Notes under the pieces: generated by a model
What the model was told of the DNA's origin: nothing
The model's input: the letters and a program-made list of their open reading frames with translations, nothing else
Databases searched by the model: none
Position numbers and translations under genes: made by a program
Shown: in pieces, positions 43,278-53,646 of the stretch
How the letters are laid out: each line of letters starts with the position of its first letter
Numbering within the stretch: position 1 is the first letter of the stretch
Assembly: GCF_000512205.2 (NCBI RefSeq)
Contig: NZ_CP006644.1
Location: 5,098,501 to 5,162,500, forward strand
DNA: 64,000 nt
From: Sphingomonas sanxanigenens DSM 19645 = NX02
Lineage (GTDB): Bacteria; Pseudomonadota; Alphaproteobacteria; Sphingomonadales; Sphingomonadaceae
Direction of reading: 5' to 3'

Positions 43278-44006
43278 TCAGCCGCGGAAATTGTCCTTCG
43301 CGGCGCGGCGCTCGGCGAGCTCGGCGGCATCGCGCGCGCGCATGAACGGATTGGTCGCGCGTTCGAGCGCGATCGTCGTCGGCACGGTGGCCTCGCCCGC
43401 GGCGCGCGCCGCATCGACGGCGCGCATGCGGCTGGCGATGTCGGCATTGTCGGGCTCTGCGACCAGCGCATAGCGGCCGTTGGACTGGGTATATTCGTGC
43501 GCGCAATAGACGCGGGTGTCGCCGGGCAGCGCCCCCAGCCTGCGCATGTTGGCGAACATCTGCTCGGGCGTGCCCTCGAACAGCCGGCCGCAGCCCATCG
43601 CGAACAGCGTGTCGCCGACGAACACCGCGCCTTCGGTGGGCAGATGATAGGCGATATGGCCGGCGGTGTGCGCGGGCACGTCGATCACCTGCGCCTCGAT
43701 CGCACCCAGCATCGTGCGGTCGCCCTCCGAAACGGTGGCGTCGAGCGTCGGGATTTTGGCGGTTTCGCCGGCGGGGCCGGTGATCGTGCAGCCGGTCGCG
43801 GCCTTGATCTCCGCATTGCCGCCGGTGTGATCGGGGTGCCAGTGGGTGTTCCAGATCTGGGTGATGCGCCAGCCGCGCCGCGCCGCCTCGGCGAGCACCG
43901 GTTCGGCCACCGACGGATCGATCACGGTGGTTTCGCCGCTCCCGGGCTCATGCACCAGCCACACATAATTGTCGGAGAGGACGGGGATGCGCGCGATCTC
44001 GATCAT
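43278..44006 (-). CDS. gloB: Hydroxyacylglutathione hydrolase (glyoxalase II)
   Basis: The product has 242 residues of the metallo-beta-lactamase fold. Metal ligands are in THWHPDHTGG, in VPAHTAGHIAYH, in FVGDTLFAMGCGR and in YCAHEYT. It hydrolyses S-lactoylglutathione to lactate and glutathione. It is the third gene of a minus-strand unit after glyoxalase I and a nitronate monooxygenase, with 7 bp between it and the latter. Confidence 0.96.
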   Translation of the reverse strand: MIEIARIPVLSDNYVWLVHEPGSGETTVIDPSVAEPVLAEAARRGWRITQIWNTHWHPDHTGGNAEIKAATGCTITGPAGETAKIPTLDATVSEGDRTMLGAIEAQVIDVPAHTAGHIAYHLPTEGAVFVGDTLFAMGCGRLFEGTPEQMFANMRRLGALPGDTRVYCAHEYTQSNGRYALVAEPDNADIASRMRAVDAARAAGEATVPTTIALERATNPFMRARDAAELAERRAAKDNFRG

Positions 44007-44013
44007 GGTGCGG

Positions 44014-45078
44014 TCAATCCTTCAGGCGCGCGTGCTGGCCAAGCGCTTCGGCGACGAGCCGGCGCGTCAAGGCTTCGGCGGGTTCGGGGGTGCCGAGGCG
44101 GGCGGACTGGCCGCTCCACATCGGCGAGAAATCGGTACGGCCCTGCGCTTCCGCCGCCGCCTTCAGTTCGGCGAGCGCGGTCGAGGCGTGGGGAAAAGGC
44201 GGCGCATCGGCGCTGACCGGCCCCACCTCCTCGATCAGCCGGTTGGGCAGCGCGCGCGCGAGGCGGCCGGTGACGAGGTTGGTGAAGCGCGTGACCGCCG
44301 CCGCCTCCCCCGCCAGCAGCGCGCGATGCGCCGCGCCGATCGTCGCTTCGGGGGTGTGGAGATAGGCGGTGCCGAGCTGCACCGCGCTGGCGCCCAGCGC
44401 GAAGGCGGCGGCGATGCCGCGCGCATCGGCGATGCCGCCCGCGGCGATCACCGGCACGTCCACCGCATCGACGATCTGCGGCAGCAGCGCGAACAGCCCG
44501 ATCTCCGTACCCGGCGGCGCGGGCAGGAAGCGCGCGCTGTGCCCGCCCGCCTCGAACCCCTGCGCGATCACCATATCGACGCCGCGCGCCGCCAGCCAGC
44601 GCGCCTCGGCGACGCTGGTCGCGGACGAGAGGATGCGCGCGCCGCTCGCCTTCACCCGATCGAGCAGCGCGCGATCTGGCAGCCCGAAATGGAAGCTGAC
44701 GATCTCGGGGCGGACGCTTTCCACCACCGCCGCCATCGCCGCATCGAACGGCCGGCGCAGCGCCGGCGCCGTTGCCGGCGGGCCGACGCCATATTCGGCA
44801 TAATAGGGTGCCAGAAGCCGCCGCCACGCGCCGTCGTCCACCGTTTCGACGAGCGTGTGGCAGAAGAAATTGAGGTTGATCGGCCCCGCCGCCGCCGCGC
44901 GCACCGCGGCGACCTGCGCGACCACCGCCTCGGCGTCCAGCAGCGCGCAGGGCAACGATCCCACCGCGCCGCCGCGGATCACCGAAACCGCCAGCGCGAC
45001 ACCGCCGGCACCCGCCATCGGAGCCTGGATGACCGGAGCTTCGGCACCGACCGCCACGAACGCGTGGCCGGCCGCCAT
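44014..45078 (-). CDS. Nitronate monooxygenase-family flavoprotein
   Basis: The product has 354 residues of the TIM-barrel NMO family. VIQAPMAGAGG opens the barrel. MVIAQGFEAGGHSARF holds the catalytic His, and VPVIAAGGIADARGI and ALGASAVQLGTAYL bind FMN phosphate. It oxidises alkyl nitronates such as propionate-3-nitronate. It lies between glyoxalase I and II with almost no gap, suggesting joint expression in detoxification. Confidence 0.92.
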   Translation of the reverse strand: MAAGHAFVAVGAEAPVIQAPMAGAGGVALAVSVIRGGAVGSLPCALLDAEAVVAQVAAVRAAAAGPINLNFFCHTLVETVDDGAWRRLLAPYYAEYGVGPPATAPALRRPFDAAMAAVVESVRPEIVSFHFGLPDRALLDRVKASGARILSSATSVAEARWLAARGVDMVIAQGFEAGGHSARFLPAPPGTEIGLFALLPQIVDAVDVPVIAAGGIADARGIAAAFALGASAVQLGTAYLHTPEATIGAAHRALLAGEAAAVTRFTNLVTGRLARALPNRLIEEVGPVSADAPPFPHASTALAELKAAAEAQGRTDFSPMWSGQSARLGTPEPAEALTRRLVAEALGQHARLKD

Positions 45079-45080
45079 GT

Positions 45081-45494
45081 TTACCAGACGCCCGTGTTCG
45101 GCATCGACGCCCAGGGCTCGGCCGGGGCCAGATGCCCGTCCTGCAGCAATTCGATCGAGATATTGTCGGGGGTGCGCACGAACGCCATGTGGCCGTCGCG
45201 CGGCGGGCGGTTGATCGTCACGCCGGCATCCATCAGCCGCTGACAGGTCTCGTAGATATTCTCGACCTGATAGGCGAGGTGGCCGAAGTTGCGGCCGCCA
45301 TCATAGTCTTCCGGATCCCAGTTGTGGGTCAGCTCCACCTGCGCATCCTCATTGCCGGGGGCGGCGAGGAAGATGAGCGTGAAGCGGCCCTTCTCATTGT
45401 CGAAGCGACGCACTTCCCTGAGCCCGAGCAGCTCGAAGAAGCGAACGGTGGCGTCGGGATCGGTGACCCGGATCATGGTGTGGAGATATTTCAT
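45081..45494 (-). CDS. gloA: Lactoylglutathione lyase (glyoxalase I)
   Basis: The product has 137 residues. KYLHTMIRVTDPDATVRFFE opens the first VOC half. VELTHNWD and FGHLAYQVENIYETCQRL hold metal-ligand residues, and ISIELLQDG the last Glu. It isomerises the hemithioacetal of methylglyoxal and glutathione. It is the first gene of the glyoxalase operon. ATG at 45494 is preferred; one at 45518 adds eight residues. Confidence 0.94.
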   Translation of the reverse strand: MKYLHTMIRVTDPDATVRFFELLGLREVRRFDNEKGRFTLIFLAAPGNEDAQVELTHNWDPEDYDGGRNFGHLAYQVENIYETCQRLMDAGVTINRPPRDGHMAFVRTPDNISIELLQDGHLAPAEPWASMPNTGVW

Positions 45495-45600
45495 GGGCGC
45501 AATGTAGCTGGCGGCCATGACGTTTTCGAGGGGGCGCGTGGTCACAATCCCGCCTTCATCCGTAACCATGCTGCGCCTGCCTGATCGCGGGGAGTCGCAG

Positions 45601-45954
45601 ATGCCGTTGCTTGCCGCCTTCCTGCTCCAGGCCGCCGAAATGCCACCCCCGCCACCACCCGAACCGATCGATTTCGACCTCCGCGACGTAACCGAGCCGG
45701 AAGAACCGATCAGCACGCGCGCCGCGGTTCAATGCGATCGCGGCGCGGGTGACGAGATCGTCGTGTGCGGCGCGCGCGACCGGCAGGCGCGCAATCGCTA
45801 CCAGCCGCTGCCGGCGCTGCCCGAGCCGCAACTGCCCCGCGCCACCTTCGGCCTCGACGAGAACACCACCCTCGGCGCTGAGCTGGAGGGCAAGGTGATC
45901 GCCCCGGGCATCGTCAGCAACCGCGTGCTGATCACGCTGCGGCGCGCGTTCTGA
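45601..45954 (+). CDS. Hypothetical small exported protein
   Basis: The product has 117 residues. PLLAAFLLQAAE may be a minimal signal peptide, followed by a Pro-rich stretch. GDEIVVCGARDRQARNRYQP with its cysteine is a motif often seen in sphingomonad periplasmic proteins. GGGGAG lies well placed before the ATG. ATG at 45571 is an alternative. Function is unknown. Confidence 0.65.
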   Translation: MPLLAAFLLQAAEMPPPPPPEPIDFDLRDVTEPEEPISTRAAVQCDRGAGDEIVVCGARDRQARNRYQPLPALPEPQLPRATFGLDENTTLGAELEGKVIAPGIVSNRVLITLRRAF

Positions 45955-45958
45955 AGGA

Positions 45959-46837
45959 TCAGATCCCTGTCAGCGTCACGATCATCCGGAAGCGGCGTTC
46001 GCCGCCCGGTTCGATCGCGACGATACCGGGCTTCTCCCAGATCTCGCCCTCGAAGCCTTCCGGGTCGGCGATGCCGGCCCAGGGCTCGATGCAGACATAG
46101 CCCGCGCCGGGCTTGGTCCAGATCCCCAGCCACGGCGTGTCGGGGAAGGCGATGTCGAGCTGCGGACCATTCTCGGCACCATATAGAAGCTGGCGGCTCT
46201 CCAGCCGGTCCCAGATCATCGCGTCGCGCGCGAACAGCGCATCGTTCAGGGGCAGGCTGCGGCCCTCGACCGGGCTCGGCACCCGCTCGGGCGAGACGAG
46301 GCCGCCGGCAAGCACGCGCAGCGGTGCCGGCTCGTCCTTCTCGAACAGGATGCGATGATCCTCGCGCGCCGCGCCATAGGGCAGCGGCCAGCGGAACGCC
46401 GGGTGATAGCCGAAGCTCGCGGGCAGCGGCCGATCGCCGGTGTTGCGCGCGGTGATCGTCATCGCCAGCGTCGCGCCGTCGATGCGGTACTCGGCGTCGA
46501 GCTCGAACGCGAACGGATAGAGCAGGCGAGTCTCTTCATCGTCGGTCAGCCGGAACAGCACGTGCGCCGGCGCCTGTTCGACCAGCGCGAAGCTGCGCCG
46601 CCGCGCGAAGCCGTGCTGGCCGAGCGCATGGCTCTGCCCGTCCAGCCGATAGGCATCGCCGCCGAGGCGACCGACGAACGGGAAGAGCAAGGGCGCCCTG
46701 CCCGTCCAATACGCCGGATCGCCGTTCCACAGCAGGTCGCGCCCATCGGCGTCACCCAGGGTCTGCAATTCCGCCCCCAGCGGCGCGATCGTCGCCGAGA
46801 GCGCCGCGGAGGCGATGCGGACCTCGTCGCCGATCAT
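45959..46837 (-). CDS. Aldose 1-epimerase-family protein
   Basis: The product has 292 residues of the galactose-mutarotase fold. GRDLLWNGDPAYWTGRAPLL and FPFVGRLGG open it. Catalytic His is expected in FGYHPAFRWPLP and Glu in VCIEPWAG. It resembles the subgroup that acts on hexose or hexose phosphate. Its ATG overlaps the pheT stop, so it is the last gene of the pheS-pheT unit. Confidence 0.92.
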   Translation of the reverse strand: MIGDEVRIASAALSATIAPLGAELQTLGDADGRDLLWNGDPAYWTGRAPLLFPFVGRLGGDAYRLDGQSHALGQHGFARRRSFALVEQAPAHVLFRLTDDEETRLLYPFAFELDAEYRIDGATLAMTITARNTGDRPLPASFGYHPAFRWPLPYGAAREDHRILFEKDEPAPLRVLAGGLVSPERVPSPVEGRSLPLNDALFARDAMIWDRLESRQLLYGAENGPQLDIAFPDTPWLGIWTKPGAGYVCIEPWAGIADPEGFEGEIWEKPGIVAIEPGGERRFRMIVTLTGI

Positions 46838-49206
46838 GCCCGCAGCTTCGCGCCCGCCTTCGCCGCCGCGGCGACGATCCGGTCGGACACCGCCTTGAGC
46901 TGCTCGTCGGTGAAGCTCTTTTCGCCGGGCTGGAGCACGACCTCGACCGCGATCGATTTCTCGCCCTCCGGCACGCCCTGCCCTTCGAACAGGTCGAACA
47001 GGCGGGCCGAGACGATCACCGCCTTGTCGGCGCCGCGCACCGCGCGGACCAGCGCTTCGGCCGGCGTGTCGCGCGGCAGCAGGAAGGCGAAATCGCGCGT
47101 CACCGGCTGCAGCGCCGGCGGCGCATAGGCCGGGCGCATCCGGCCGGTGGCGCCGCGCTTCGCCGGGATCGCGTCGAGATAGATCTCGGCCGCCGCGACG
47201 GGACCGTCGAGGTCGAACGCCTTCAAGGTGGTCGGGTGCAAGGTGCCGAACGCGGCGAGCACGGTCTTCGGCCCGAGCCGCAACGTGCCCGACTGGCCGG
47301 GATGATAGACCCCGCCGGCCTCGCCCATCACCTGCAGGTTCTCGACCGGCGCGCCGGCGGCGGCAAGCAAGGCCAGCGCCTCCGCCTTGGCATCGAACGC
47401 GTCGAAGCGCTGCGCCTTGCCGGCCTGCCAGCCGCGCGGGGCACGCTCGCCCGCGAGCAGCAGCGCCACCGTCGGCCGCTCCGCGTCCGCCAGATAGCGG
47501 CGGCCGACCTCGAACAGGCGGATGCCGGTCTGGCCGCGATTGGCGTTGCGCGCCGCGGCGGCGAGCAGCCCCGGCAGCAGCGACGGCCGCATCACCTTCA
47601 GATCCTCGCTGATCGGATTGGCGAGCGTCCACGCGCCGCCGCCGAAGGCGGCAGCCTCGGCTTCCGACAGGAAGCTCCACGTCACCGCCTCGTTGAGCCC
47701 GCGCGCCGCCGCTGCGCGGCGCACGCGGCGCTCGATCAGCTGGTCGGGGGTCGCCGTCGGCCGCGCGACGCCGGGCGTGCGCGGCAGCGGCGTCGAGGGC
47801 ACCGCGTCGAGCCCGGTGATGCGCACGACCTCCTCGACGATGTCGGCGGCGCCATCGACGTCGCGGCGCCAGGTCGGGACATCGATCTGCCACGGCGAAC
47901 CCTCGACCACGCCGAAGCCCAGCCGTTCGAGGATCGCCTTCTGCGCGGCGGGATCGACGTCGACGCCGCCCAGCCGCGCGGCATGGCCCGGATCATAGGC
48001 CACCGTCTTCGTCTCGACCGGCGGGGTGCCGGCGCGGGTGACGGTGCTGGCGGTACCGCCGCAGATGTCGAGCACGAGCTGCGCCGCGATCGCGATGCCA
48101 TCCTCGAGGAAGGCAGGATCGACGCCGCGCTCGAAGCGGGTGCGCGCATCGCTGGTCAGCGCCAGCTTCTGGCCAGCGCGGGCGATCCGCTCCGGATCGA
48201 AGAAGGCGCATTCGATCACCACGTCGGTGGTGGTTTCGGAGACGCCCGAATCCTCGCCGCCCATGATGCCGCCGATGTCGTGGACATGCGCATCGTCGGC
48301 GATGACGACGATCGAGGGATCGAGCGCGTAGGTTTTGCCGTTCAATGCCAGCGCGGTCTCGCCCTCGACCGCGCGGCGGGCGACGAGCGCACCCGACAGC
48401 TTGGCGCGGTCATAGACGTGCAGCGGGCGCCCGAGATCGAACATCACATAGTTGGTGATGTCGACGAGCGCGCTGATCGGCCGCTGGCCGATCGCCTTCA
48501 GCCGCTTCGCCATCCAGTCCGGCGCGGCGCCATTGGCGACGCCCGAGACGGTCTGGCCGAAATAGGCGGGCACGCCCTCCGCATCCTCGATGCGGATCTC
48601 GGGGCCGGGCCCTTCACCCGCGACCGTCGGCACGGCGAGCGGCCTGAGCGTGCCGAAGCCCGCCGCCGCGAGATCGCGCGCGATGCCGCGCACGCCCATG
48701 CAATCCTGCCGGTTGGGGGTGATCGACACGTCGAACACCGGATCGTCGAGCCCGGCCCATTCGGCATAGACGCTGCCCACCGGCGCATCCGCCGGCAGCT
48801 CGATGATGCCGTCATGCTCGTCGCCGAGTTCCAGCTCGCGCACCGAACACATCATGCCGTTCGATTCGACGCCGCGGATCGCCGCCACCTTCAAGGTGAT
48901 GCCGCTGCCCGGCACATAGGCGCCCGGCGCGCCGAACACGCCGACGAGGCCGGCGCGCGCATTGGGCGCGCCGCAGACGACCTGCAGCGGGCCGTCCCCT
49001 GCGTCGACCGAGAGCACCTGCAGCTTGTCCGCCTGCGGATGCCGCTCGGCGGTCAGCACGCGGGCGATGCGGAAGGGAGCGAGCGCCCTGGCGGGGTTCT
49101 CGACGCCCTCCACCTCGAGGCCGATGCGGGTCAGCGCCTCGGCGACGGCGTCGGCATCGGCGTCGGTCTCCAGATGGTCCTTCAACCAGCTCAGCGTGAA
49201 CTTCAT
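46834..49206 (-). CDS. pheT: Phenylalanyl-tRNA synthetase beta subunit
   Basis: The product has 790 residues, as usual. The tRNA-binding (EMAP-like) domain is at about 40-150 ([20 protein letters not shown]). B3/B4 editing domain, B5 domain ([20 protein letters not shown]), core and a C-terminal ferredoxin-like anticodon-binding domain ([18 protein letters not shown]) follow. It forms an alpha2-beta2 enzyme with PheS. The ATG overlaps the pheS stop. Confidence 0.98.
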   Translation of the reverse strand: MKFTLSWLKDHLETDADADAVAEALTRIGLEVEGVENPARALAPFRIARVLTAERHPQADKLQVLSVDAGDGPLQVVCGAPNARAGLVGVFGAPGAYVPGSGITLKVAAIRGVESNGMMCSVRELELGDEHDGIIELPADAPVGSVYAEWAGLDDPVFDVSITPNRQDCMGVRGIARDLAAAGFGTLRPLAVPTVAGEGPGPEIRIEDAEGVPAYFGQTVSGVANGAAPDWMAKRLKAIGQRPISALVDITNYVMFDLGRPLHVYDRAKLSGALVARRAVEGETALALNGKTYALDPSIVVIADDAHVHDIGGIMGGEDSGVSETTTDVVIECAFFDPERIARAGQKLALTSDARTRFERGVDPAFLEDGIAIAAQLVLDICGGTASTVTRAGTPPVETKTVAYDPGHAARLGGVDVDPAAQKAILERLGFGVVEGSPWQIDVPTWRRDVDGAADIVEEVVRITGLDAVPSTPLPRTPGVARPTATPDQLIERRVRRAAAARGLNEAVTWSFLSEAEAAAFGGGAWTLANPISEDLKVMRPSLLPGLLAAAARNANRGQTGIRLFEVGRRYLADAERPTVALLLAGERAPRGWQAGKAQRFDAFDAKAEALALLAAAGAPVENLQVMGEAGGVYHPGQSGTLRLGPKTVLAAFGTLHPTTLKAFDLDGPVAAAEIYLDAIPAKRGATGRMRPAYAPPALQPVTRDFAFLLPRDTPAEALVRAVRGADKAVIVSARLFDLFEGQGVPEGEKSIAVEVVLQPGEKSFTDEQLKAVSDRIVAAAAKAGAKLRA

Positions 49207-50288
49207 GCGCCGACTCCTCCGGACAGCGTGGGCACGTCGAGCGCGGCGAAGCCATAATGCTTCAGCCAGCGCAGGTCGCCGTCGAAGAAGGCGCGCAGAT
49301 CGTCCATGCCATATTTGAGCATCGCCAGCCGATCGATGCCGCAGCCGAAGGCGAAACCCTGCCATTCGTCCGGATCTAGGCCGCAGGCGGCGATCACCCT
49401 GGGGTGGACCATGCCGGACCCCAGGATCTCCATCCAGCCGTCCGGCCTGGCGCCGCCGATCACGCGGCGGCCCTTTTCCAGCGTGTAGCCGACATCGACC
49501 TCCGCCGAGGGCTCGGTGAAGGGGAAATAGCTCGGCCGCATGCGCAGCACGATGTCGTCACGCTCGAAATAGGCGCGGACGAAGGTCTCCAGCGTCCACT
49601 TCAGATGGCCCATATGGATGCCGCGATCGATCACCAGACCTTCGACCTGGTGGAACATCGGCGTGTGCGTCGCATCCGAATCCGAACGATAGGTGCGGCC
49701 CGGCGCGATGATCCGGATCGGCGGCGGCGTCTTCGTCATCGTCCGGATCTGCACCGGCGAGGTGTGGGTGCGCAGCAGCATCTTGCGCGCGCCCTCCTCC
49801 GTCTCCGGGAAATAGAAGGTGTCGTGCATCGCGCGCGCCGGATGGCTTTCCGGAATGTTGAGCGCGGTGAAATTGTGCCAGTCGTCCTCGATTTCGGGGC
49901 CGGTGGCGACCGCGAAGCCGAGATCGGCGAAGATCTCCGCCAGCTCGTCCATCACCTGGCTGACCGGGTGGACCGAGCCCTGCGGCGTCTCGGGCGCGGG
50001 CAAGGTCAGGTCGATCGTCTCGGATGCGAGGCGCGCGTCGAGCGCGGCGGCCTCCAGCGCGTCCTTGCGCGCGGCGATCGCGTCGCCGACGGCGGTGCGC
50101 AGCCCCTGGATGCGCGGCGCCTGCAGCTGCCGCTCCTCGGGGGACATGCCGCCCAGCGTCTTCATCAGCGCGGCGATCGGGCTGGCCTTGCCCAGCGCCT
50201 TGACGCGGACCGCCTCGATCGCGTCGGGCGTGCCCGCGGCGTCGATCTCGGCGAGCAGATCGGATTTCAAAGTGTCGAGGTCGCTCAT
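49203..50288 (-). CDS. pheS: Phenylalanyl-tRNA synthetase alpha subunit
   Basis: The product has 361 residues. An N-terminal coiled-coil domain (1-90) leads to the class II core with [48 protein letters not shown] and [14 protein letters not shown]. It charges tRNA-Phe together with PheT. In many bacteria rplT precedes pheS; here a LOG-family gene does. Confidence 0.98.
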   Translation of the reverse strand: MSDLDTLKSDLLAEIDAAGTPDAIEAVRVKALGKASPIAALMKTLGGMSPEERQLQAPRIQGLRTAVGDAIAARKDALEAAALDARLASETIDLTLPAPETPQGSVHPVSQVMDELAEIFADLGFAVATGPEIEDDWHNFTALNIPESHPARAMHDTFYFPETEEGARKMLLRTHTSPVQIRTMTKTPPPIRIIAPGRTYRSDSDATHTPMFHQVEGLVIDRGIHMGHLKWTLETFVRAYFERDDIVLRMRPSYFPFTEPSAEVDVGYTLEKGRRVIGGARPDGWMEILGSGMVHPRVIAACGLDPDEWQGFAFGCGIDRLAMLKYGMDDLRAFFDGDLRWLKHYGFAALDVPTLSGGVGA

Positions 50289-50312
50289 GCTACCGTTCTT
50301 TTAAGGTGTAAG

Positions 50313-50333
50313 CCCCTCCCTGAAGGGGAGGGG
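50313..50333 (-). terminator. Hairpin between the LOG gene and pheS
   Basis: CCCCTCC (50313-50319) pairs with GGAGGGG (50327-50333). On the minus strand it follows the LOG gene and precedes pheS. The same CCCCTCC-type palindrome flanks the 30.3-kb repeat. Confidence 0.45.
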
Positions 50334-50345
50334 AGGATCATCGTC

Positions 50346-51200
50346 TCAGGCGTAGAAGTCCTGCACGATCGCCCAGGCCTCGTCCGCGGTCTCGACGAAG
50401 CGGAACAGGTTGAGGTCGCGCGCGGAGATCACGCCTTCCTCGGCCAGCGCCTCGAAATTGACGACGCGATCCCAGAATTCCCTGCCGAACAGCAGGATCG
50501 GAATCGGGCTGACCTTGCCGGTCTGCACCAGCGTCAGCGCCTCGAACAGCTCGTCGAACGTACCGAAGCCGCCCGGAAACACCGCCAGCGCGCGGGCGCG
50601 CAGCAGGAAGTGCATCTTGCGCAGCGCGAAATAGTGGAACTGGACGGACAGCGACGGCGTCACATAGGGGTTGGGCGCCTGCTCATGCTCCAGCGTGATG
50701 TTGAGGCCCACCGTCTCCTGCCCCATGTCGACCGCGCCGCGATTGGCGGCTTCCATGATCGAGGGGCCGCCGCCCGAACAGACGACGAAGTGGCGCTTGC
50801 CGCTCTCGTCGGGCGGCGTCTGGCTCGCCAGCTGCGCGAGTTCGCGGGCGACGTCATAATATCTCGACTTGGCGATCAGCCGCTCGGCGACCTTGCGGCC
50901 GGCCTCGTCGGTGGCGAGATCGAGCAGGGCGTGCGCCTTCGCGGGCTCCGGAATGCGCGCCGAGCCGTAGAACACGAACATCGAGGCGATGTTCGCCTCG
51001 TCGAGCATCAGTTCGGGCTTCAGCAGCTCGAGCTGGAAGCGCACCGGCCGCAGATCCTCGCGGAGCAGGAAATCCATGTCCTGGAAGGCGAGGCGGTAGG
51101 CGGGATGCTCGGTCTGCGGCGTGCTGACGACATGCTTCGCCGCTTCCGCATCCTGCGCGGCGCGGGGAAAGGTGCGGTTCGGAATCTTTCTTTCGGTCAT
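50346..51200 (-). CDS. LOG-family protein (lysine-decarboxylase-like fold)
   Basis: The product has 284 residues. VVCSGGGPSIMEAANRGA and VFPGGFGTFDELFE (PGGxGTxxE motif) identify the LOG/TIGR00730 family, nucleotide 5'-monophosphate phosphoribohydrolases that release bases such as cytokinins. The N-terminal 85 residues extend beyond the minimal family. It may act in nucleotide turnover; a plant hormone role cannot be told from sequence. Confidence 0.92.
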   Translation of the reverse strand: MTERKIPNRTFPRAAQDAEAAKHVVSTPQTEHPAYRLAFQDMDFLLREDLRPVRFQLELLKPELMLDEANIASMFVFYGSARIPEPAKAHALLDLATDEAGRKVAERLIAKSRYYDVARELAQLASQTPPDESGKRHFVVCSGGGPSIMEAANRGAVDMGQETVGLNITLEHEQAPNPYVTPSLSVQFHYFALRKMHFLLRARALAVFPGGFGTFDELFEALTLVQTGKVSPIPILLFGREFWDRVVNFEALAEEGVISARDLNLFRFVETADEAWAIVQDFYA

Positions 51201-51255
51201 GCCCCGTCCGTTAGGCGAAAGTGGATCGTCCCGAAAGTGCCCGCCCCGCGAGTCG

Positions 51256-51933
51256 TCATTTGCAGAACGGTCCGCGCCCCATGTCGAAGTGGAAATGGTT
51301 GGCGTGAAGCGCGTTATATTCGGGGCCCAATGTCGTCCTGAACCGCTTGCAGCCCGATTCATGGACACGGCGCAGGAAGCGGCGGACCGATTCGTCCCGG
51401 CCGTTCCACCCGTCCAGCACCGTGATCCGCCGGCCATCGGCGAGCACGAAGCCGGATATGTCGACGGCGTTGGCAAAGGCATGCTGCGACAGCCGCCCGC
51501 CCGACGCGCCGTTGATGTTGCGGCAGCTATAGGTGCCGAAGCTCTCGATCCTGACGACCTCGGTGCCGAGATAGGCGCGCGCCGCCGGCAGCACCGCATG
51601 GCGCGACCAGGCGGCGAAGGTCTCCGCCAGCGGGCAGCGCATCGCCCCGAGATTGCTGATCGGCACGCCGACATTCTGCAACTGGACCGACCCGCGCGCC
51701 TCGCACGCGCCGCCGAAGCGGCGATCGGGCAGCGGCGTGAACTGGAAGCCGGCGGCGCCCATCCGCGCCATGCACTGCCTGATCTCGCGCGATTCGATGC
51801 CGGGCAGCGCGGGCTGCGCCGGCGCGCTGCGGCGGCTGGGCTCGCGGCGATCACGCCCGCCGCCCCCGCCGCAGCCGGCGAGCAGCAGCGCCAGCATCAT
51901 CGCGGCGAGGATCGGCAGGCGGTTGGGGATCAT
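51256..51933 (-). CDS. Extensin-like domain lipoprotein
   Basis: The product has 225 residues. LPILAAMMLALLLAGC is a lipoprotein signal, followed by a Gly/Arg/Pro linker. The Extensin-like_C domain (about 45-225) has YSCRNINGASGGRLSQHAFA, NAVDISGF and a final HANHFHFD. The His/Asp pattern is like D-Ala-D-Ala carboxypeptidases of the VanY/LAS group, so it may cut murein. It precedes nothing on its strand but the LOG gene, 55 bp away. Confidence 0.88.
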   Translation of the reverse strand: MIPNRLPILAAMMLALLLAGCGGGGGRDRREPSRRSAPAQPALPGIESREIRQCMARMGAAGFQFTPLPDRRFGGACEARGSVQLQNVGVPISNLGAMRCPLAETFAAWSRHAVLPAARAYLGTEVVRIESFGTYSCRNINGASGGRLSQHAFANAVDISGFVLADGRRITVLDGWNGRDESVRRFLRRVHESGCKRFRTTLGPEYNALHANHFHFDMGRGPFCK

Positions 51934-51958
51934 GCGGTTCCGAGGGCAGGCAGGTGGA

Positions 51959-53005
51959 TCAAATCTCGGTCAGAAGCCCCTGTTCGGTAAGATAGCCCGT
52001 GACGAGCCGTGCCGGCGTCACGTCGAATGCCGGATTATAGGCCGGCGAGGCGGTCACGCGCACCGTGCCGATCGCGCCATCGCCCGCCGGGCCGGCGAGC
52101 AGCGCCAGTTCGTCGCCGTCGCGATCCTCGATCGGCACCACGTCGCCGCTCGGCGTGCCGCGGTCGATCGTCGTGTAGGACATCGCGACATAGAAGGGCA
52201 CGCCGCAATCATGCGCCGCCAGCGCCTTCAGATAGGTGCCGATCTTGTTGCAGACATCGCCATTGGCGGTGACGCGGTCGGTGCCGACGATCACCGCATC
52301 CACCTGCCCCCGCGCCATCAGTAGGCCGCCGGCATTGTCGGCGATCACGGTGTGCGGGACGCCGTGATTGGCCAGTTCGAACGCGGTGAGCAAGGCGCCC
52401 TGGTTGCGCGGCCGCGTCTCGTCCACCCACACATGCAGGTCGATGCCCGCGTCATGCGCGAGGTAGATCGGCGCCGTCGCGGTGCCATAAGCGACGGTCG
52501 CGAGCCAGCCGGGGTTGCAATGGGTGAGGATGTTGAGCGGCCGGCCGGGATTGGCGGCGCTGAGGTGGCGCAGCAGATCGAGCCCATGGACGCCGATCGC
52601 ATGGTTGAGCGCGACATCCTCATCGGCGATCGCCTCTGCGCGCACGAACGCGGCCCCCGCGCGCGCCGCCGGCGCCAGCGGCGCGACCGCCGTCCGCACC
52701 TCGTCGAGCGCCCAGCGCAGGTTGACCGCGGTCGGCCGCGTCTCGACCAGCATCGCATATGCGGCGGCCAGACTCGCGTCGGACGGATCCTCGGCCAGCG
52801 CCATCGCCAGCCCGTAGGCACCGGTCACGCCGATCAGCGGCGCGCCCCGCGTCCACATCTCGCGGATCGCGCGCGCGGCGTCGGCGGCGCTGCGCAGTTC
52901 GACCCACAGCACCTCCCACGGCAGCTTGCGCTGGTCGAGGATGCGCACGCCGCGGCCGTCCGGCGTGCGGACGATCGAGCGGATCTCGGCGCCGTCGAGC
53001 TTCAT
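51959..53005 (-). CDS. mtnA: S-methyl-5-thioribose-1-phosphate isomerase
   Basis: The product has 348 residues and turns methylthioribose-1-P into methylthioribulose-1-P in methionine salvage. Catalytic Cys163 is in THCNPG and Asp243 in [19 protein letters not shown] near 52 is also typical. It is the last gene of the mtnB-mtnD-mtnC-mtnA operon; its ATG overlaps the mtnC stop. Confidence 0.96.
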   Translation of the reverse strand: MKLDGAEIRSIVRTPDGRGVRILDQRKLPWEVLWVELRSAADAARAIREMWTRGAPLIGVTGAYGLAMALAEDPSDASLAAAYAMLVETRPTAVNLRWALDEVRTAVAPLAPAARAGAAFVRAEAIADEDVALNHAIGVHGLDLLRHLSAANPGRPLNILTHCNPGWLATVAYGTATAPIYLAHDAGIDLHVWVDETRPRNQGALLTAFELANHGVPHTVIADNAGGLLMARGQVDAVIVGTDRVTANGDVCNKIGTYLKALAAHDCGVPFYVAMSYTTIDRGTPSGDVVPIEDRDGDELALLAGPAGDGAIGTVRVTASPAYNPAFDVTPARLVTGYLTEQGLLTEI

Positions 53006-53646
53006 GGTTCGATCTCCGCGAAGGATGAAACATCGCCGGCATCGCCCGTGCGGTCGACGAGGATGGCCGCCATGCCCGCCGCCCGCGCCGCCGCGATCTC
53101 GGCGGGCATATCGGAGAGGAACAGGATGTCGGCGGCGGGAAGCCCGATCGCGTCGGCGATCCGCGCATAGGACTTCGTCTCGCGCTTGGGGCCCGTGGTC
53201 GTATCGAAATAGCCCGAGAACAAGGGCGTCAGATCGCCTTCGATGCTGTGGCCGAAGATCAGCTTCTGCGCCGCGATCGAGCCCGAGCTATAGACGTAGA
53301 GATTGAGCCCCGCCGCCTTCCAGCGCCGCAGGCCCTCGGCCGCATCGGCATAGACATGGCCCTTGAGCGCGCCGTCCGCATAGCCATCCGCCCAGATCAT
53401 CCCCTGTAGCGCCTTGAGCGGGGTTTCCTTGGCGTCGATGTCCATCCAGGCGGCGAGCGTCGCCAGCTTGGCGGGGATGTTCTCACCCGGCACGTCGGCG
53501 AGGATCGGCGCCACCGCCGCCGCGTTCGCCGCGACATAACCGGCCATGCGCTCGCGCGCGTAGGGAAAGAGGGTGTCGGCGACGAAGGCGATGCTGCTCG
53601 TCGTCCCCTCGATGTCGGTCAGCACCGCACGCGCACGCATCGCCAT
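53002..53646 (-). CDS. mtnC: Enolase-phosphatase E1
   Basis: The product has 214 residues of the HAD family. [14 protein letters not shown] holds the two catalytic Asp/Glu positions, [12 protein letters not shown] motif II and FLSDMPAEI motif IV. It enolises and dephosphorylates the diketone intermediate of methionine salvage. Its ATG follows the mtnD stop without a gap. Confidence 0.96.
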   Translation of the reverse strand: MAMRARAVLTDIEGTTSSIAFVADTLFPYARERMAGYVAANAAAVAPILADVPGENIPAKLATLAAWMDIDAKETPLKALQGMIWADGYADGALKGHVYADAAEGLRRWKAAGLNLYVYSSGSIAAQKLIFGHSIEGDLTPLFSGYFDTTTGPKRETKSYARIADAIGLPAADILFLSDMPAEIAAARAAGMAAILVDRTGDAGDVSSFAEIEP

